Shown here: in pieces, positions 1 through 12,400 of the stretch | How the letters are laid out: each line of letters starts with the position of its first letter | Position numbering within the stretch: position 1 is the first letter of the stretch | Source of the DNA: Edaphochlamys debaryana | Taxonomy: Eukaryota; Chlorophyta; Chlorophyceae; Chlamydomonadales | NCBI GenBank assembly: GCA_016858145.1 | Contig: JAEHOE010000117.1 | Location: forward strand, 62,001-126,000 | DNA length: 64,000 nucleotides | Direction: 5' to 3' | Program-made: the position numbers and the translations under genes | The notes under the pieces: model-generated | Database searches by the model: none | Seen by the model: only the letters and a program-made list of their open reading frames with translations | What the model was told of the DNA's origin: nothing

Positions 1-2349
1 TGCTCATGTCCTTCCTGCTCAACCTGCACAGAGCGGGTGAGGGGCGGGGGGCGGGGGGGGGGGGGTTGGCTTGGGGGCGTGGTGGCCGGGGAGGCCGGGG
101 GGCGGGGAGGCCTTGGAACGGGGGCAGTTGGGCCGGGGGGCGGAGCGGCACGGGTGTGCTGCCCGCGTGGGTCGGGGGCGCGGGGGCGAGGGAGGCGGCC
201 CTGCGGAGGCCCGGGTGTGGGTGCGCAGCCCTCCATGTGGGTCGGGGTGGGGGTGGGGTTCATGCACTCAGGGCACCATCTGGGTCGGGGCATGCAGCCT
301 GGAGGCTAGCTACCATACCGGCGCTTGCATTGCCGCACACGAGCCAGGCGTTTGCGGCGGGTGGGAAGGGAAGGGTTGGGCGTGGGGATCAGCAAGGCCG
401 GTCACCTCACGACTCCGTTCCGCCTTGCCAGCCGCTCCTTCCCTCTCCGCCACGGCACCAACACAGCCCTACCTCCCCCCTCCCCCCTGCCCCCAGGCGT
501 GCTGGTGCTGTTCCTGCTCAACCTGTCCAACCCCTTCCTGCACGTGGCCAAGGTCACGCACTACGTCGAGGCGTGAGCACTGGGGGCGGGGGGGCTGGGT
601 CGGGGGGCTTGTGGGGCTGGGGGCTCAGGGGCCTGGGGGCCGGGGGCGGGGCTGTTTGGGGCGTAGCTGCTGTTGGGCTGCTGCTGGCGCTGCTGCGTGC
701 TGCAGGCGTCTACGCTGGGAGGGGGGCAGGGGAATCCAGGGGTTAACGTCGGTGAGCCATCCCCTTCCCCCCCCTTCCCCCCCTGTCCCTTGCTGGTCCC
801 TCCGCCCACCGCAGTAAGGCGGACAAGATGTGCTTCGTGCTGTTTGCGCTCGCCTTCTTCCTGTCTCGCATCGTGGCCTACCCCCTGGTGGTGCTCAAGG
901 GGTGGGTGGGGGCCGGGGGGGTAAAGGGCGGGGGTGGAATCGTGTTTAGGATGCGTAGGGTGGAATCGTGTGTGTTTGGACCGTGTTGGGATTGGGAGCG
1001 ACGACTGGACCCGACTCTACGTCCTCCGGGCGCCGGGCTTGCTGTGAGCGCTCTCCGGCCATCCTCCGCCCAGCCCCACTCACCCCCCTATCCGCCCCTT
1101 CGCAAGCTATGCTTCCCTGGCGCAGGCGACACGATCCCGCACCAGATTCAAACACCCACGCATCCACCAACCCCCGGCCCCCACCCCCCGCAGCACGCTG
1201 TTCGACTCGTTCCGCGCGGAGCCCTCCTTCCTGGACCCCCGCCGCTACCTGGCCGTGTACCTAACCGCCAACGGCCTGCTGCTGCTGCTCATGGGAATGC
1301 AGGTGGGGGCGGGGTTGCTTGGGAGGGGGGGGGGCTAAGCGCGGTGGGGGAAGCGGCGGCCAGAGAGCCTGACGCGTACCGAGGTCCAATGCTGGGGTCA
1401 AGGGGGGGATTTGGGGTATGTCGGCGAATTTCTGGTGCAGTACGGGGCGCGGGGTGGGAGGACGTTGGGGGCTCAGAGCGGCTCTAGACCTGCCGTGTGA
1501 GGGACGGGCGGGGGCGGTCCAAAGCCAGGCTCGAGGGACGCACCGGGGGGTGAGTGTGCGTGGGTAGGCACCCTGCTCCGCCCCAGCGCTTCGTTGCTGC
1601 TAGGATCGCCATTAAATTCGCCCTGGTTGCCTCCTCGCGCCCCTTTCCGCTCCCTGCCGGCGCAGATCCAGTGGTTCATGGGTATCATCAGGTGAGAGCG
1701 GATGGGGAACAGGGAGGGACGGTGGTGGGATGGGGGCGGAGAGGGGGCGTGCAGGTCTCGACCGCCATCCGCCCTGCCGCTCCGCCGAGTGCCTGCCCAC
1801 TTGCTCCACGGAAGCAAGACACACGCTGCCGGCGCCTCTGCTGCCCCCCCCCCCGCCCCCGTAGTACGGTCAGCTTGCGCCCCACACCCCTCCCGCCCAT
1901 AGCTACCACTATCCTCCCCTCCCTCCCTTCACCCTTCGACCCTCTTCCGCCCCCCCAGGCTCGTGCACTAGGCCGTGGGCGGCTCGCGCCTCCTCCCCTC
2001 GCCCCATGCCGTATCTTCTCCCCGTGGCCTCAAACACCCCCCCCTCTCCTCCCTCCCTTCCCCCCTCTCCCCCCTTCCCCCCTCTCCCCGCTCTATCTCT
2101 ACCTTCGCTCTCCAATGCTCCGAGAATCACCCCCTCTTCCCCCCTCCCCCCTCCCCCCCTCTCCCCCTCTCCCCCCCTCCCCCCTTCCCCCCTCCCTCCC
2201 TCCCCTCCCCCAGGCTGGTGCGCCAGGCCGTGGGTGGCTCCCACGAGGACTTCAAGAAGGAGGGCAAGGTGCACGACTACGCCAAGACGCAGCACGAGGG
2301 CCAGACGGGCGCGGCGGGGGCGGGGGCGGGCGGGAAGAAGGACGAGTGA
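1..2349 (+). CDS. TLC-domain membrane protein, ceramide-synthase (LAG1)-like, 3' part
   Basis: The window opens inside this gene. Exons: up to 36, 497-572, 815-901, 1194-1302, 1666-1691, 2214-2349; phases agree at every junction. The joined protein has the end of a TLC domain. LMSFLLNLHRAG followed by VLVLFLLNLSNPFLHVAK fits the segment after the conserved His pair in LAG1/TRAM/CLN8 proteins. Two hydrophobic helices follow (MCFVLFALAFFLSRIVAYPL and the GLLLLLMGMQIQWFMGIIR region), as in the last two TLC helices. LAG1 members acylate sphingoid bases to ceramide in the ER; other TLC families have different or unclear roles, and the diagnostic His pair lies outside the window. The C-terminus is hydrophilic and ends KKDE, which fits a KKXX ER-retrieval signal. 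Confident of the TLC fold, less so of ceramide synthase activity. Confidence 0.72.
1955..2245 (+). repeat. Duplicated acceptor plus exon start (pseudo-exon) in last intron of the TLC gene
   Basis: The acceptor and first codons of the last exon (about 2211-2245, encoding LVRQAVGGS) have a degenerate upstream copy at about 1955-1990. That copy keeps the C-rich tract and CAG acceptor, but a TAG falls in frame a few codons in. The C-rich region between them (about 1900-2210) is low complexity. Confidence 0.6.
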
Positions 2350-3558
2350 GCGGGGGCGACGGCGCGGGCACACGGCGGCGACACGGCTGGGCGGGGCCGG
2401 CGCCGGGGCGGTGTGGGGCGCCGGCGGGGGCCGCAGCGGCCTCTGGGCTCGATGCAAGCAGCTCCTGGTGCTAGCTCCTGACGCAAGCGGGAGGGAGCGC
2501 ATGCGGTGCGGGCCCGCAGCTGGATGGGGAACGGTGCGTGGGGCCTGCCGAGTTGGGCCCACAGCCGCTGTGCGAGTCTGGGCACGTGTGTGCACGGCGC
2601 TGTCTGGATCTGGTCTGGAATCTCCGGATTGAAGCCGTGGTGTACGTTGGTACGGCACGTTGAGGGGCAATGATGTCGCTGACGTGTTCTGGTCGGGGTG
2701 GTGGTGGTGGTTGGTGGGACGGGCTCGATGGACGGGGCGGGTCTGGGGAGGTGAGGGACTGGAGGGAAGCGGGGGGAAGGCGAACTCGGGGGGCGGGGGT
2801 TGCGCGCCTTAACTGAAGACGCTGGTGGGGACTCGTACGCTCGCATGGTGACATTCATGGTCGCATCAGAGGCGATGTGTTGGTGTGGACGCGGAGTCGA
2901 GGGCGGAGGGAGCTGGAAGGCACCTGAGCTACTGCCCAGGGTGTTTTTGCCACTATTTAGCGTCCTTGTCAGGGGCTCAGGGCTTCCTGGTGCGCTGTGC
3001 GCGGTAGAGGGCTCGATGCAGTCGGTGGTGACTCCGTGAGCCTCATGTTAAAGGCGGGAAACAAGGAGACCTAGTGCTGGATGCACTGGCCCGGTGATGG
3101 GCGGAAATGCCGGGACTTGAGGTGTGGATCAACGGCGGGACAGGTCTCACGTGCTGCGGGTGCGGCAGCTGCGGGTGCGGCAGCTGCGGGTGCCAGTCGT
3201 GGACGGTCTGTCTGGCGTTGTCACTTTGCCGTGGCCGCGTTGTCCCCGCGTGCCCTCCTGCGCAACCGAGCGATGGCGTGGCCAAGGCGATGAAGCGGCG
3301 GGTCCAGCGTGTGTATGGCCATGCCCGCGGGACCGTGCCGAGTGACTTCCTCTATGGGCTGCTATGCTTGCTATGCTTCTTAGTTTCTTTACACGTACAC
3401 CTTATCAGCTCTACCTGAACCTGACTAGAGAGCGACGGTCACAGCACAGCATTGTTGACGACCCAACCCAGCTTCAAATGCGTAATCTACGTTCTGCGGG
3501 AGTTTAGGTTCTCACTGGTGACGCCGGGAGTGCGCCCGTCAAAGGGCGCTGGTCGGAA
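2350..3558. other. Intergenic: 3' UTR of TLC gene and promoter of EF-hand gene
   Basis: No coding exon could be supported on either strand. It contains a 15-bp tandem repeat at 3153-3193 (2.7 units of GCTGCGGGTGCGGCA). The next gene's upstream frame is closed by a TAG at 3505-3507. Confidence 0.5.
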
Positions 3559-6500
3559 ATGGGAACCCTTAATAGGGCCCTGAAGTGCCTCTTTGAGCAC
3601 GCGCTGGGGCGCGACAAGCTGCCGGACTTCGATGACCCAGAGGCGTGGCGCAAGGTGTCTGAGAAGGTGCGGAGCGCGGTCGTGCGACATGTCGCTTGAC
3701 GGAGACACTCGCAGCAGCACATTGCTTGCAAGTCACCGCCAGGCGACTTGTACACCGGGGTCGTCTTCGATCGGAAGCGACTTGTAACCAGGCGCTTGCT
3801 CGCTTGGACACGCCGTCGCTAACGTGGCCCCGCTGCCCCCTGCCAGGTCTTCCATGTGGTGGCTCAGTCCAACGGGTGCACCGCTTCGGAGGGCGTGTCC
3901 TGGCGGGACCTGTGAGCGCACGGGTGGCAGAGATGGGGAGGCTAGATGATCAGGCTAGAAAGAGCGGCAGGGGGCGGGGTTGGAGAGGGGCCAGGGTGTG
4001 CGGGCCTGGGCTGAGAGGTGAGAGCAGCAGGGTGGCGGCAGCTCCCAGCGCCGAGTGGGGCTGCATTGCATCAGACCCCACTTCTCCCCAGCCGCAACCC
4101 AACATGCTGCCCCCCGCTCCTCGTTACGGCATCACGCGCCTCCGCCCTCCGCCACTGCCCCAACCCCGCAGCTACACGTACCTCTCGCGGGAGGTCCCGG
4201 GGGGCTCCTCCACCAAAGCCGTGGACGCGCTCTTTGAAACCCTGGATCGCTCGTCCAACGGCACCGTTAGCTTGGACGAATTCACCATGGTAAGCTGCGA
4301 TGCGATACGGTCTGTTGCGATGCGCTGAGACGAGATGAGATCAGGTCAGCAAGGGTGCTGCTAAGCAATGCAGCCTGGGGTTACAGTGAGCTCGAAGTGT
4401 GGGCCGTGTGGGGCTTTTTGGAGGCCTGGTGCAAGTGGGGGTTGATTGCGTAGCACGATGGGTGCATGGACCCGGTGGTACGGGCGAGCGAGGGCCGGCA
4501 GCCGGGGCACACATGGGTATCTGCTCAGCTGACCAAGCCTGATCGTATGTGTGCCCCTCCCCTCCCTGCCGTTCCCCCTCCGCCCCCGTCCCCACCCCCC
4601 AGGTGGTCATGCAGAGGCTCAGGTGCGGAGGGGCGTACGACAGGGTCTCGGGGGTAGCGCACCAGGGGGGGGGGCCAGGCCGAGAGGAGGGGGAAGGAGG
4701 GGGAGGAGGGGCTGGTGGAGGGGGAGGAGGGGCACGCGACAGCACCGCCGTGTGCCGAGGGCTTTGCGGGCACGCATCGGAGGAGCGTGTGGGAGGGAGA
4801 GAGAGGGCCGCTGGAGGCGGCAGCGGGCGGCGGCGGATGCTGTCATCATGCGGCCTGGACGCCTGTTGCACTGGCCAGGAGGGCACAGCGGGGCGTGGGG
4901 CTGGGGCTAGGGCCCTGCCCGTGGCTTCGACCCTCTGCTGCCCCTCCCTGTCCCTTGCGGCCTCCCTCTCGTGTCCCTATCCCGCACCCTGTGGCTGTGC
5001 TCCCTCCCTGACCCTGGTCCCTTAACCATCCCAACCCCCAACCGCCAACCGCCACAACCGCCAACCTCCAACGCCCCAGCTCCCTGCGCGAGGAGAAGGA
5101 GCTGGAGATGCGGTTGGCGGATCACGTGCCCCGGGTGCACGTGGTGCCCGGCAGCAACCGCCTCAACCACCTGGCCAAGACGGAGGCGTTCAAGGTGCAG
5201 GTCGTCACGTGAGATCTGGGTGGGCGGTTAGGGGCGGGTGGAGGGGTTGCTGGTATACGTACATATGAAGGGTTCGGTTGGGGAGAGCGTGGGGCTGATC
5301 GAGTATAGCAGGCGAGAGGCTGTGAGGAGGCTCTGTACGCTCGGCGGGGGATGGTTGGCGGCTTGGGCTTTAGCACTCCTTGCGCCCTGCCCGCTGTCCC
5401 CTTTCTGCTCGTGCCGTCTGCACCCGCGTCGTGCGCCACGCCGCTTGCTCCCCTCCCCCCGCTCTCCCCCCCGCCCCCCAGTCGCTCCTGGACCCGCAAC
5501 CTGGGCGCTGTGTGGGCGGAGCTGGACGCAGACCACGACGGAAAGGTGGGCGGGGGGGGGGGGGAAACGACAGGGGGGCAGGGGCGGCTGCGGCCTGGCA
5601 GGAGGGGCAGGGGGGGCAGTCTGACCCTAGTGCTGCTGCTTTCTAGGCTCTCCCATTGTTTCCCCTCACCTGGGCATTTTCTTGACGACGAAGCACCTCT
5701 GCACTCACCTCGTGTCCCGCCCGCGACCTCCCCCCCCAACCTCGCCCCCCCCCCCAGGTGTCCATCGCGGACCTGCGCCGCTACTTCTCCCGCACGCAGC
5801 CCGGCATCCTGCCCTTCCTCAGCTCCATGTTCCGGGCCATAGAGGTGGCGCTGGGGGGGGGGCCGGGGGCAGAGATGCGGCACGCCTGCGCTTGGTTGCG
5901 CGGGAGCGGTGGCAGGGGTGCTGGGTGGTGCTGCATTGCATGGTACGGCCCCATGGTACCAGTGCTCCGTTCCGCATGGTCACCCCTTCCTCCCCCCCTC
6001 CCCCCTCCCCCTCTACCCCCCAGGGCAAGGGCCCCGGCAACGGCAAGGGGACCATCAGCTTCCAGCAGCTGCTCAAGGTGAGCCGCCGGGGCACCCGGCC
6101 GTCAGGGACTGTGGCCCTCGCCCCAACGCAGCCCCGGGGCCCCCACCCCAGACCCCACCCCATCCTCCCCCTCCGCCGCCGTGCTGCAAATTGCGCCCAC
6201 GCTCCAGCCGGGCCCCCATCCTCCATGCTCCATGCTCCATCCTCCATGCTCCATGCCGAGGCCATCACCCTTGGAACTGCCCTCTCTCCCGTGCCTCTCC
6301 CCCTCACCCCCTCACGCCAGCCATCCTGCTGCCCTCTTCCCCCTGCCCCCTCTTCCGACCCTCCCCCCTCCTCCCTCCCCTCCCTCCCCCCTCTCCCCAC
6401 CCACCCACCCACCACCCCCAGGCCCTGTACCCCGAGGCCTCCCCCGCCGACCTGCGCACACTGGTGGCCATGTCCACGGACAAGCGGGCGCGGCTGTCGG

Positions 6501-8199
6501 CGGCGGTGGCGGAGGCGGCCGCGAACGACAAGCTGCTGGCGGAGATACAGGTGGGGGCGGGGGGGAGGATGGGCGGGGAGGATGGGGAGCGGGGGTAGGA
6601 GAGGGGAGGGAAGATGCGGGGTGGGGTGATGGCGAGTTGGGGGCAGCGGTTTGGGCGCAGGCAGCTCGGGTGCCCTGTCGGCTCGGCGGCGGCCGCCTTT
6701 CGTCACGCTTGTCACCGCGGCGTCTCCGCTGCGCACCCGGCCACCCCTCCCCCTTCCGCCAACCCCCACCCACCCCACCCCAGGGCATCTTCGTGGTGTT
6801 CGACGACGACCGCAGCGGGGAGCTGGACGAGGAGGAGTTCGTGAGCGCCATGGAGCTGACGGGTGGGGGGGGGGTGCGCGGGGGGGGGGGGGCTGGGAAA
6901 GGGGATGGGGGATGGGATGGAGAGGGGGGGCCGGGGGGCTAGTGCGTAGGGACAGGGCACGAGGCAGGGCACGAAGCTGGCACAAAGCTGGCTGCCAGCG
7001 GGACATGGAGGTGCTTGGGCGCAGTACGGCATTGCTGCAGTTCAGACATCGGCGGAGATGTAAACGGTGCTTGGGCTGGGCTAGGTACCCTAAACGGCCT
7101 CCCCCTGCCCGGCCCCTCCCATCCGTTCCCCGCAGGCCACACGGCGGCTGAGGCCAAGGGCATGTTCCTGCAGGTGGGTTGGGGCAAGGGGGGGGGGCTG
7201 GGCAGGGAGGGGCATGACAGAGTGTCCCTTCTCACGTGTAACCGACGTGAAAGCGGTCTAAGGCAGCGCGTAGAGAGCGGGTACCGTTGCAACCGCTCTC
7301 GCCGTGCCACTGCTCGTGGTTCCTACAGCCGCCGCCCGAATCCACAACCTCTCCTCAAACCCCACAAGTCTAGCCTCAAACCTACCCCCGGGCCCCACCC
7401 CCACCCACCTCAAACTCCAACCCCAACCGCGCCTCTAACTCCACCCCACCCCCACCCCACCCCCAACCCCAACCCCAACCCCCAACCCACACCAACACCC
7501 CCAACCCCAACCCCAACCCCAACCCACAACCCCCCCCCCCCAACCCACAACCCCGCAGGTGGACACCGACCACAGCGGCTCCGTGTCGTGGGAGGAGTTC
7601 AGGGACTGGTACACCACCAACTACGCCAGGTGAGGGGCACACAGCCAAAAGGGGCCCTGCGGGGGTGGGGGCCCACACGGGGTGGCGCTCGGCAGGGTGC
7701 GAGGGTGTGGGCGCAGCCGTGAGCGCGCGCTAGGCCCGCGAGCTGCCAAGGCGGCTGTTGCTAGGGTCCTTGAGGGTGGGGGCCTGGCGGGGTACACAAG
7801 TAACTGCGCGTGGTGTGCGGCCCACACGGGGAAGGGACCTTGTGGGGTGGGGCGCCACACGGGGTGGCCCTCGGCCAAGTGCGAGGGTTTGGGCACAGCT
7901 GTGAGCATGCGCTAGGCCCGCCAGCTGCCAAGGTCGCTGTGGGTCGGGCCTAAGGGGGAGGCCTGGCGGGGCCGGTTTTGGTAGCGCCAGGGAACTGGGT
8001 CCTCATGCGGCGGGGCCTTCGGGTGGCAGCGATGTGTGAGTTACCACCTGTTCCTGATCCCCTTTTCCCTCCTCTCTTCCCCCTGCCTCCCCTCCACCCT
8101 CCACCCTCCCCCTGGACCCCCCCTGTCAGGTACATGGAGGAGACCCAGCGGCGCATGCTGGACGAGACAGAGGACGCGCCGTTCGGGTACGACACGTGA
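3559..8199 (+). CDS. Multi-EF-hand calcium-binding protein (343 aa)
   Basis: Exons: 3559-3666, 3847-3911, 4172-4289, 4603-4622, 5080-5208, 5482-5545, 5758-5844, 6024-6077, 6422-6550, 6784-6862, 7136-7173, 7559-7629, 8130-8199. All phases agree, giving 343 aa. The ATG at 3559 is the first after an in-frame stop. EF-hand-type loops: residues 83-94 (DRSSNGTVSLDE), 162-173 (DADHDGKVSIAD), about 201-212 (degenerate, no acidic first position), 265-276 (DDDRSGELDEEE) and 299-310 (DTDHSGSVSWEE). The last two have the best ligands. There is no signal peptide, membrane helix or catalytic domain, so a cytosolic calcium sensor or buffer is the natural reading; the partner is unknown. The end of exon 1 could instead be AAG at 3654, which would drop four residues. 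The family beyond EF-hand is not recognised. Confidence 0.85.
6215..6258 (+). repeat. Short CTCCATG tandem repeat in an EF-hand gene intron
   Basis: Imperfect iterations of CTCCATG/CTCCATC lie in the intron between the exons ending 6077 and starting 6422. No coding role is seen. Confidence 0.6.
7430..7556 (+). repeat. CCCCAA/CCCCAC-rich tract leading into a 3' splice site
   Basis: A run of CCCCAA-like hexamers fills the end of the intron before the EF-hand exon at 7559. It sits where a polypyrimidine tract would be expected. Confidence 0.6.
7656..7974 (+). repeat. Imperfect tandem duplication (offset about 182 bp) in last intron of EF-hand gene
   Basis: A block around CACACGGGGTGG at 7674 recurs at 7856. 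Following landmarks are shared: CGAGGGT, GTGAGC, GCTAGGCCCGC, AGCTGCCAAGG and GGCCTGGCGGGG. The two copies have diverged by substitutions and small indels. Confidence 0.7.
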
Positions 8200-9483
8200 T
8201 GATGAGTCATAATGAGTCAAGCGCTGCAGACTGCGGCGCCGCGCTGCCGGTGCCGGCCCCGAGCAGGGGCCGGGCCGGACCGGTATAGTTGGGACCGGTA
8301 ATGCCAGGTTGACTGGCTCGCGCAATGGTTCTACAACTTGCGCGATGCTATGCTACGCCATGCCATGCCATGCTATGCTATGCTATGTCATGCTTGCTAT
8401 CACGAGCGCCAAGTGAAAGAGTTGAAGTGCGGTCAGGGTGCGTGGCACCTTGAGCCCAGAGCTAACTAGCAGCTCTGCGGAAGGGCCAGACGTGCATGGT
8501 GGAGCGTTCACCGTATGGCGCATTGTGAGTCACCGGCATTCTAGTGCGGTACTGCATCATATCATCCTATTATTCTTGCGTGTCAAAGGCATAGCGTGTG
8601 CGCGGCTGCGTGCTGACTTTGGACGCTGAAGGGCAGACCGCGTCGGGTCATGTGGGCTTGGCAAGGAGTGCCTGCGCGAGGGCAGCAGCGAAGGAGTGCG
8701 GGGGCTGCACTGGCCACAGCCCGGCTCGGGGCAGGTCCAGTCAGGGGTCCGGTAAACACCTGTTCGACGGGGGTAAGGGGTTTAAAGCCAAGGAGCGGAG
8801 CGCTCTGTTGTGGCATAGGGCGTGGGCTGCAACCTGCTGGTAACCCACCTTGCTTTCGTCGTCGGCGGTGGGTCGGGACTCGGGAGGGCCCGCGAGGGCA
8901 TGGGCGCAGGGACCAGGGAGGGTGCGTGGCCACGCAGCCGAGTTACACGTTTAGAAAGGGGGGAAGGGCGAGTGGCCGGGGGCCGGATAAGGGCAGCCCC
9001 CTGTGGCCCCGCTCAGCAGCCCGCACGGCAGTCCAGCATGACCAGCAATCAAGGGGTACCAACCTCAAGCACGTTGCCATCCACACACCTCCTGCAAGCT
9101 GGAATTGTCCCCGTCCTTCTGATCGAGGTCCCCCGGCAGCCCGCAGTCCGTCGCTGTCCAACCACCAGCCGGCTAAGCGAGAGGTCGATTGGCGAGCCGG
9201 ATTGCCGTAGATGACACGCCGACGCCACCCCGCCATTGCGGCTAAGCACGCGCCATAACATAGCTCACATCGACATATACAAGTAACGGCTCATGGACCA
9301 TGCCTGGCTCGTCTTTTCTCGACAACACCTGGCCAAAGCTGTTTACCTGGCCGGCAGAGTGTGCAAATGAGCTCTTTACCACGTCAACTGCATGAATGGA
9401 AGCTGAATATGGCTCCGCACGCATCAAAGCGCCGGTATCACTGCAGTGCCTAGTCGTCTAGAGAGAGAGCGCTCGCGAAACGA
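8200..9483. other. Intergenic region between EF-hand gene and receptor kinase
   Basis: No exon could be supported. It begins with the presumed 3' UTR of the EF-hand gene, including a pentanucleotide ATGCY array at about 8343-8396, and should hold the promoter of the gene starting at 9484. No TATA box, terminator-like element or RNA gene was recognised. Confidence 0.45.
8343..8396 (+). repeat. ATGCT/ATGCC pentanucleotide repeat
   Basis: About ten imperfect copies of ATGCT or ATGCC, about 145 bp after the EF-hand stop codon, so probably in its 3' UTR. Confidence 0.7.
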
Positions 9484-12400
9484 ATGCCGCCCCGAAACCG
9501 CGCAGCGCTTATCAAGGCGCTTTGCATATGGCTATCGTTACTGTCAACTGGTGCCAGGAGCCTTGTTCCAGAACCAGCGCCTGACATTGCGTTTGTCCAA
9601 AGTGGCCGTGAGCTGGCCGCTGCTATCGCTGTGGCCGTGGCTGGCGGGCCGAACGTTATTCAGGTGGAAGCCAAGGAGCTCAACCTAACCGGCGATGATT
9701 GGGCGGGCATTGTATTGCCGCTTGTACTGGACGGCGGACGTTCCCTGACGCTCCGCGGCAGCCCCGACCTCCCCACGGGCCCCCCGGTTTTGCGCATGCC
9801 AACGCCCCCTGCGGTAAGGACCTTGATGTTGCGAAGCCGCATGCTGATCAGCTGTGGCTGCACTTCTACAGTGAAGCAGTTTGGCTTCAACTAAGCTGTA
9901 GCCGGGCCGGGTTGACCTGCTGGCAGGCAGTAGACCCCACCGGGCACCTGCCCCCCACACTGAACATCATCCTTCTTCTGTATCGCAGCTGACTCTACTT
10001 GATAACTCGACTCTTACTTTCGAGTTCCTGCTGATGGAAAACTTCACCAAGGGTACCCTAATGCGTGGCACCACGCTCAACCTGCTGACACCATCGCCCG
10101 AGGGGACGCGCGGTGCCACGGTCCGCTCATGGCATCGGCCGTCCGTGTTTGGTGAGTCCAGCAGCCATCTCCCCTACGCCCGTTGTGTATCCGTACCGTG
10201 TTCCTGTCACCCAGATTTCAATCCTCCCTGCAGCCATGTGCCTGCCTCCGAATCTGTGGGAGGAGCAGATGCTGGCGGCGCCTCGGCCTAGCCACGTGGC
10301 GGGCCGTCAGGTGGTGTCCACCCGCACCGGACCCCACACCGATTGCGTCAACGGTTCCTCGGCCCCCCCGCTGAAGCGCTGCTGGTGGGTCACACAGCAG
10401 AGACAGGTGCAAGGGCAAGCAAGCGGGGCGCGCTCCAGCAGGCGTCAGGGCAAGGCGTCAGACAGGCGGCAACGGGCGAGCGAGGATTCACTGAACACGC
10501 CGTACGTACCTACCGCACCCTCTCGTATGCTCTCAAGCCCTGCACCTCCTAACCCGACAACCGGCAATTGGCAACCGGCAACTGACAACTGATGATCGAC
10601 CCGCAGGGCTGCCGTGTACACGGCCGTGGACGTGGCACTCGAGGCCGCCGGGCTTGACGCTGCGTCCAACCCCACCTCCCACCATTACACCTTCCACCTG
10701 CGCGACTGTGACTTCTTCTGCGCAAAGGTTTTGGAACAGTGAGCAGGGCTCCATCTGTCCGTCAGCAGCCAGAGCGGGAGCGCAGAGCCTAGAGCTAGAG
10801 GGCTGCTCAGCTCGCATGTACCGTATTGGGGGGGGAAGGGGGTTCCGCAAAGGGGCGGGAGGCCGGGAGCAACTGACGCGGCGCTGAGGCGCCAAGTGCT
10901 GGCGTCGCTTTGACCTAGGGTGGCCTCTTCCTTTACGCATCCGTCGGCAGGGTACCCGTAGGTATGTTGGGTGCAACACAGTGTGCCATACGCTGCTGCG
11001 ACGCGCGCCCCTGAATCGACCCCCACGACCTCAGGTCCTGCGTGGACGCGCTGGGCCCTCTCGGCTGCATGCTGGTCACCATCAGCAAGGGGCGGACTCC
11101 TGCCCCACCAACCCCAGCCCCGCCCGGACCCACCCCGCCGGACCCCATGTGGGGTGCCGGCTGGGCGGCGGGAGGCAGCGACGACGACGGTCCGCCCTCC
11201 ACCGCCGTCCTCGTGGGCTCTGTCGTGGCAGGTGGGTGGGTTGCCTCGTCCGCCGGACGACCGCCACCGGCGGCTTCTCGACTCGCTCCACTCAAGCAGG
11301 GCCCCAGCCCCTCACCGCAACCCTAGCTAACATGGGGCCCCCGCGTCGCTGTCACCGGCGACAGCCGCTTTCGTTACGGTGCCCTCAGCCCGCACCACGG
11401 AAAGCAAGCTCACACCTGGTCATCAGCAGGAGCCCGCCTCTCCCTCTCGTGTGATCCTCCGCCCTCTCAGGCGTGGTGGTACTGGCGGTGCTCGGGGCCA
11501 GCGCGGCGGCCCTGCTGCTGATCCGAAGGCACCAGCGGCGGCGGAGCGACAGCCCCACCTCGTCATCCGGGTACGTACGAACGTCGGCGCGGCTAGGCCG
11601 CCACAGGATGCGAGTCTGCGGGCTACCCATGGGGGCTACCAGCCCATGATTTGACGCAGCATCCCGTTTGGTGTTGCCCCCACCATGCATTGCCTTCGCT
11701 CGAGCTGCTGCACCCTTGTGCTACTTACCGCACGCAGGTCGGTCGGCTCCGCATGCCCGCTGTGCACGCCTGACACCGTGAGCGTCCCCCCCGGGTCCGA
11801 GCCCGCGCCGCCGCTGCCACCAGGTAGATCGGCGCCGCCGTACGTTCGTACATGCCGTACAGTGCTCTAGCTATCTCCAGCCAAACTTGTACTACTGCCT
11901 AAAGTACGGTAGTGTTGGCTGCTGTGGCGCGGCGGCAGCAGCACTGAGGCGATGCGTACCCCGACTCCCCGAGTCCTGACCGCCGCTGCCCTGACCCCTA
12001 ACTAACGGTACCGGATGAGTCCCTGGCATGCAGGCACCGACGGGGTTGAGGCGCCGTGTGCTCAGCCGCCACTGGCCGGGAGGGAGGACGCTCCGTCAGC
12101 CGCCGCCGCCGCTTCCGTTTTTGCCCCCCGGCCCGGGAAGAGTGACCACCCCGGCTCGGGGGCCGAAGAGGTTGTCATCACCTTTTCAACGCCCTTCCGC
12201 AACCTGCCCTGCAATGTCATGGTACGAATCGCTCGTACGACGAGCGCTATGATGTCGGACGTGCGTACGGCAGTCCCGACCACGCACCCTGTGGCCTGAT
12301 CACGTGCGGGACGGGATGGAGCGGCAGGCAGCGCTAGCAGCGGGGCCCGAGCGGCGGGCGAAATGCTGTCTCATGTAACGACGGCCCTGACTTGCTCCTG

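Noticed and set aside
7430..7556. CCCCAA tract as an interstitial telomeric repeat
   Set aside because: Imperfect, mixed with CCCCAC and C runs, and located exactly where the intron's pyrimidine tract should be; green-algal telomere repeats are TTTAGGG- or TTTTAGGG-like.
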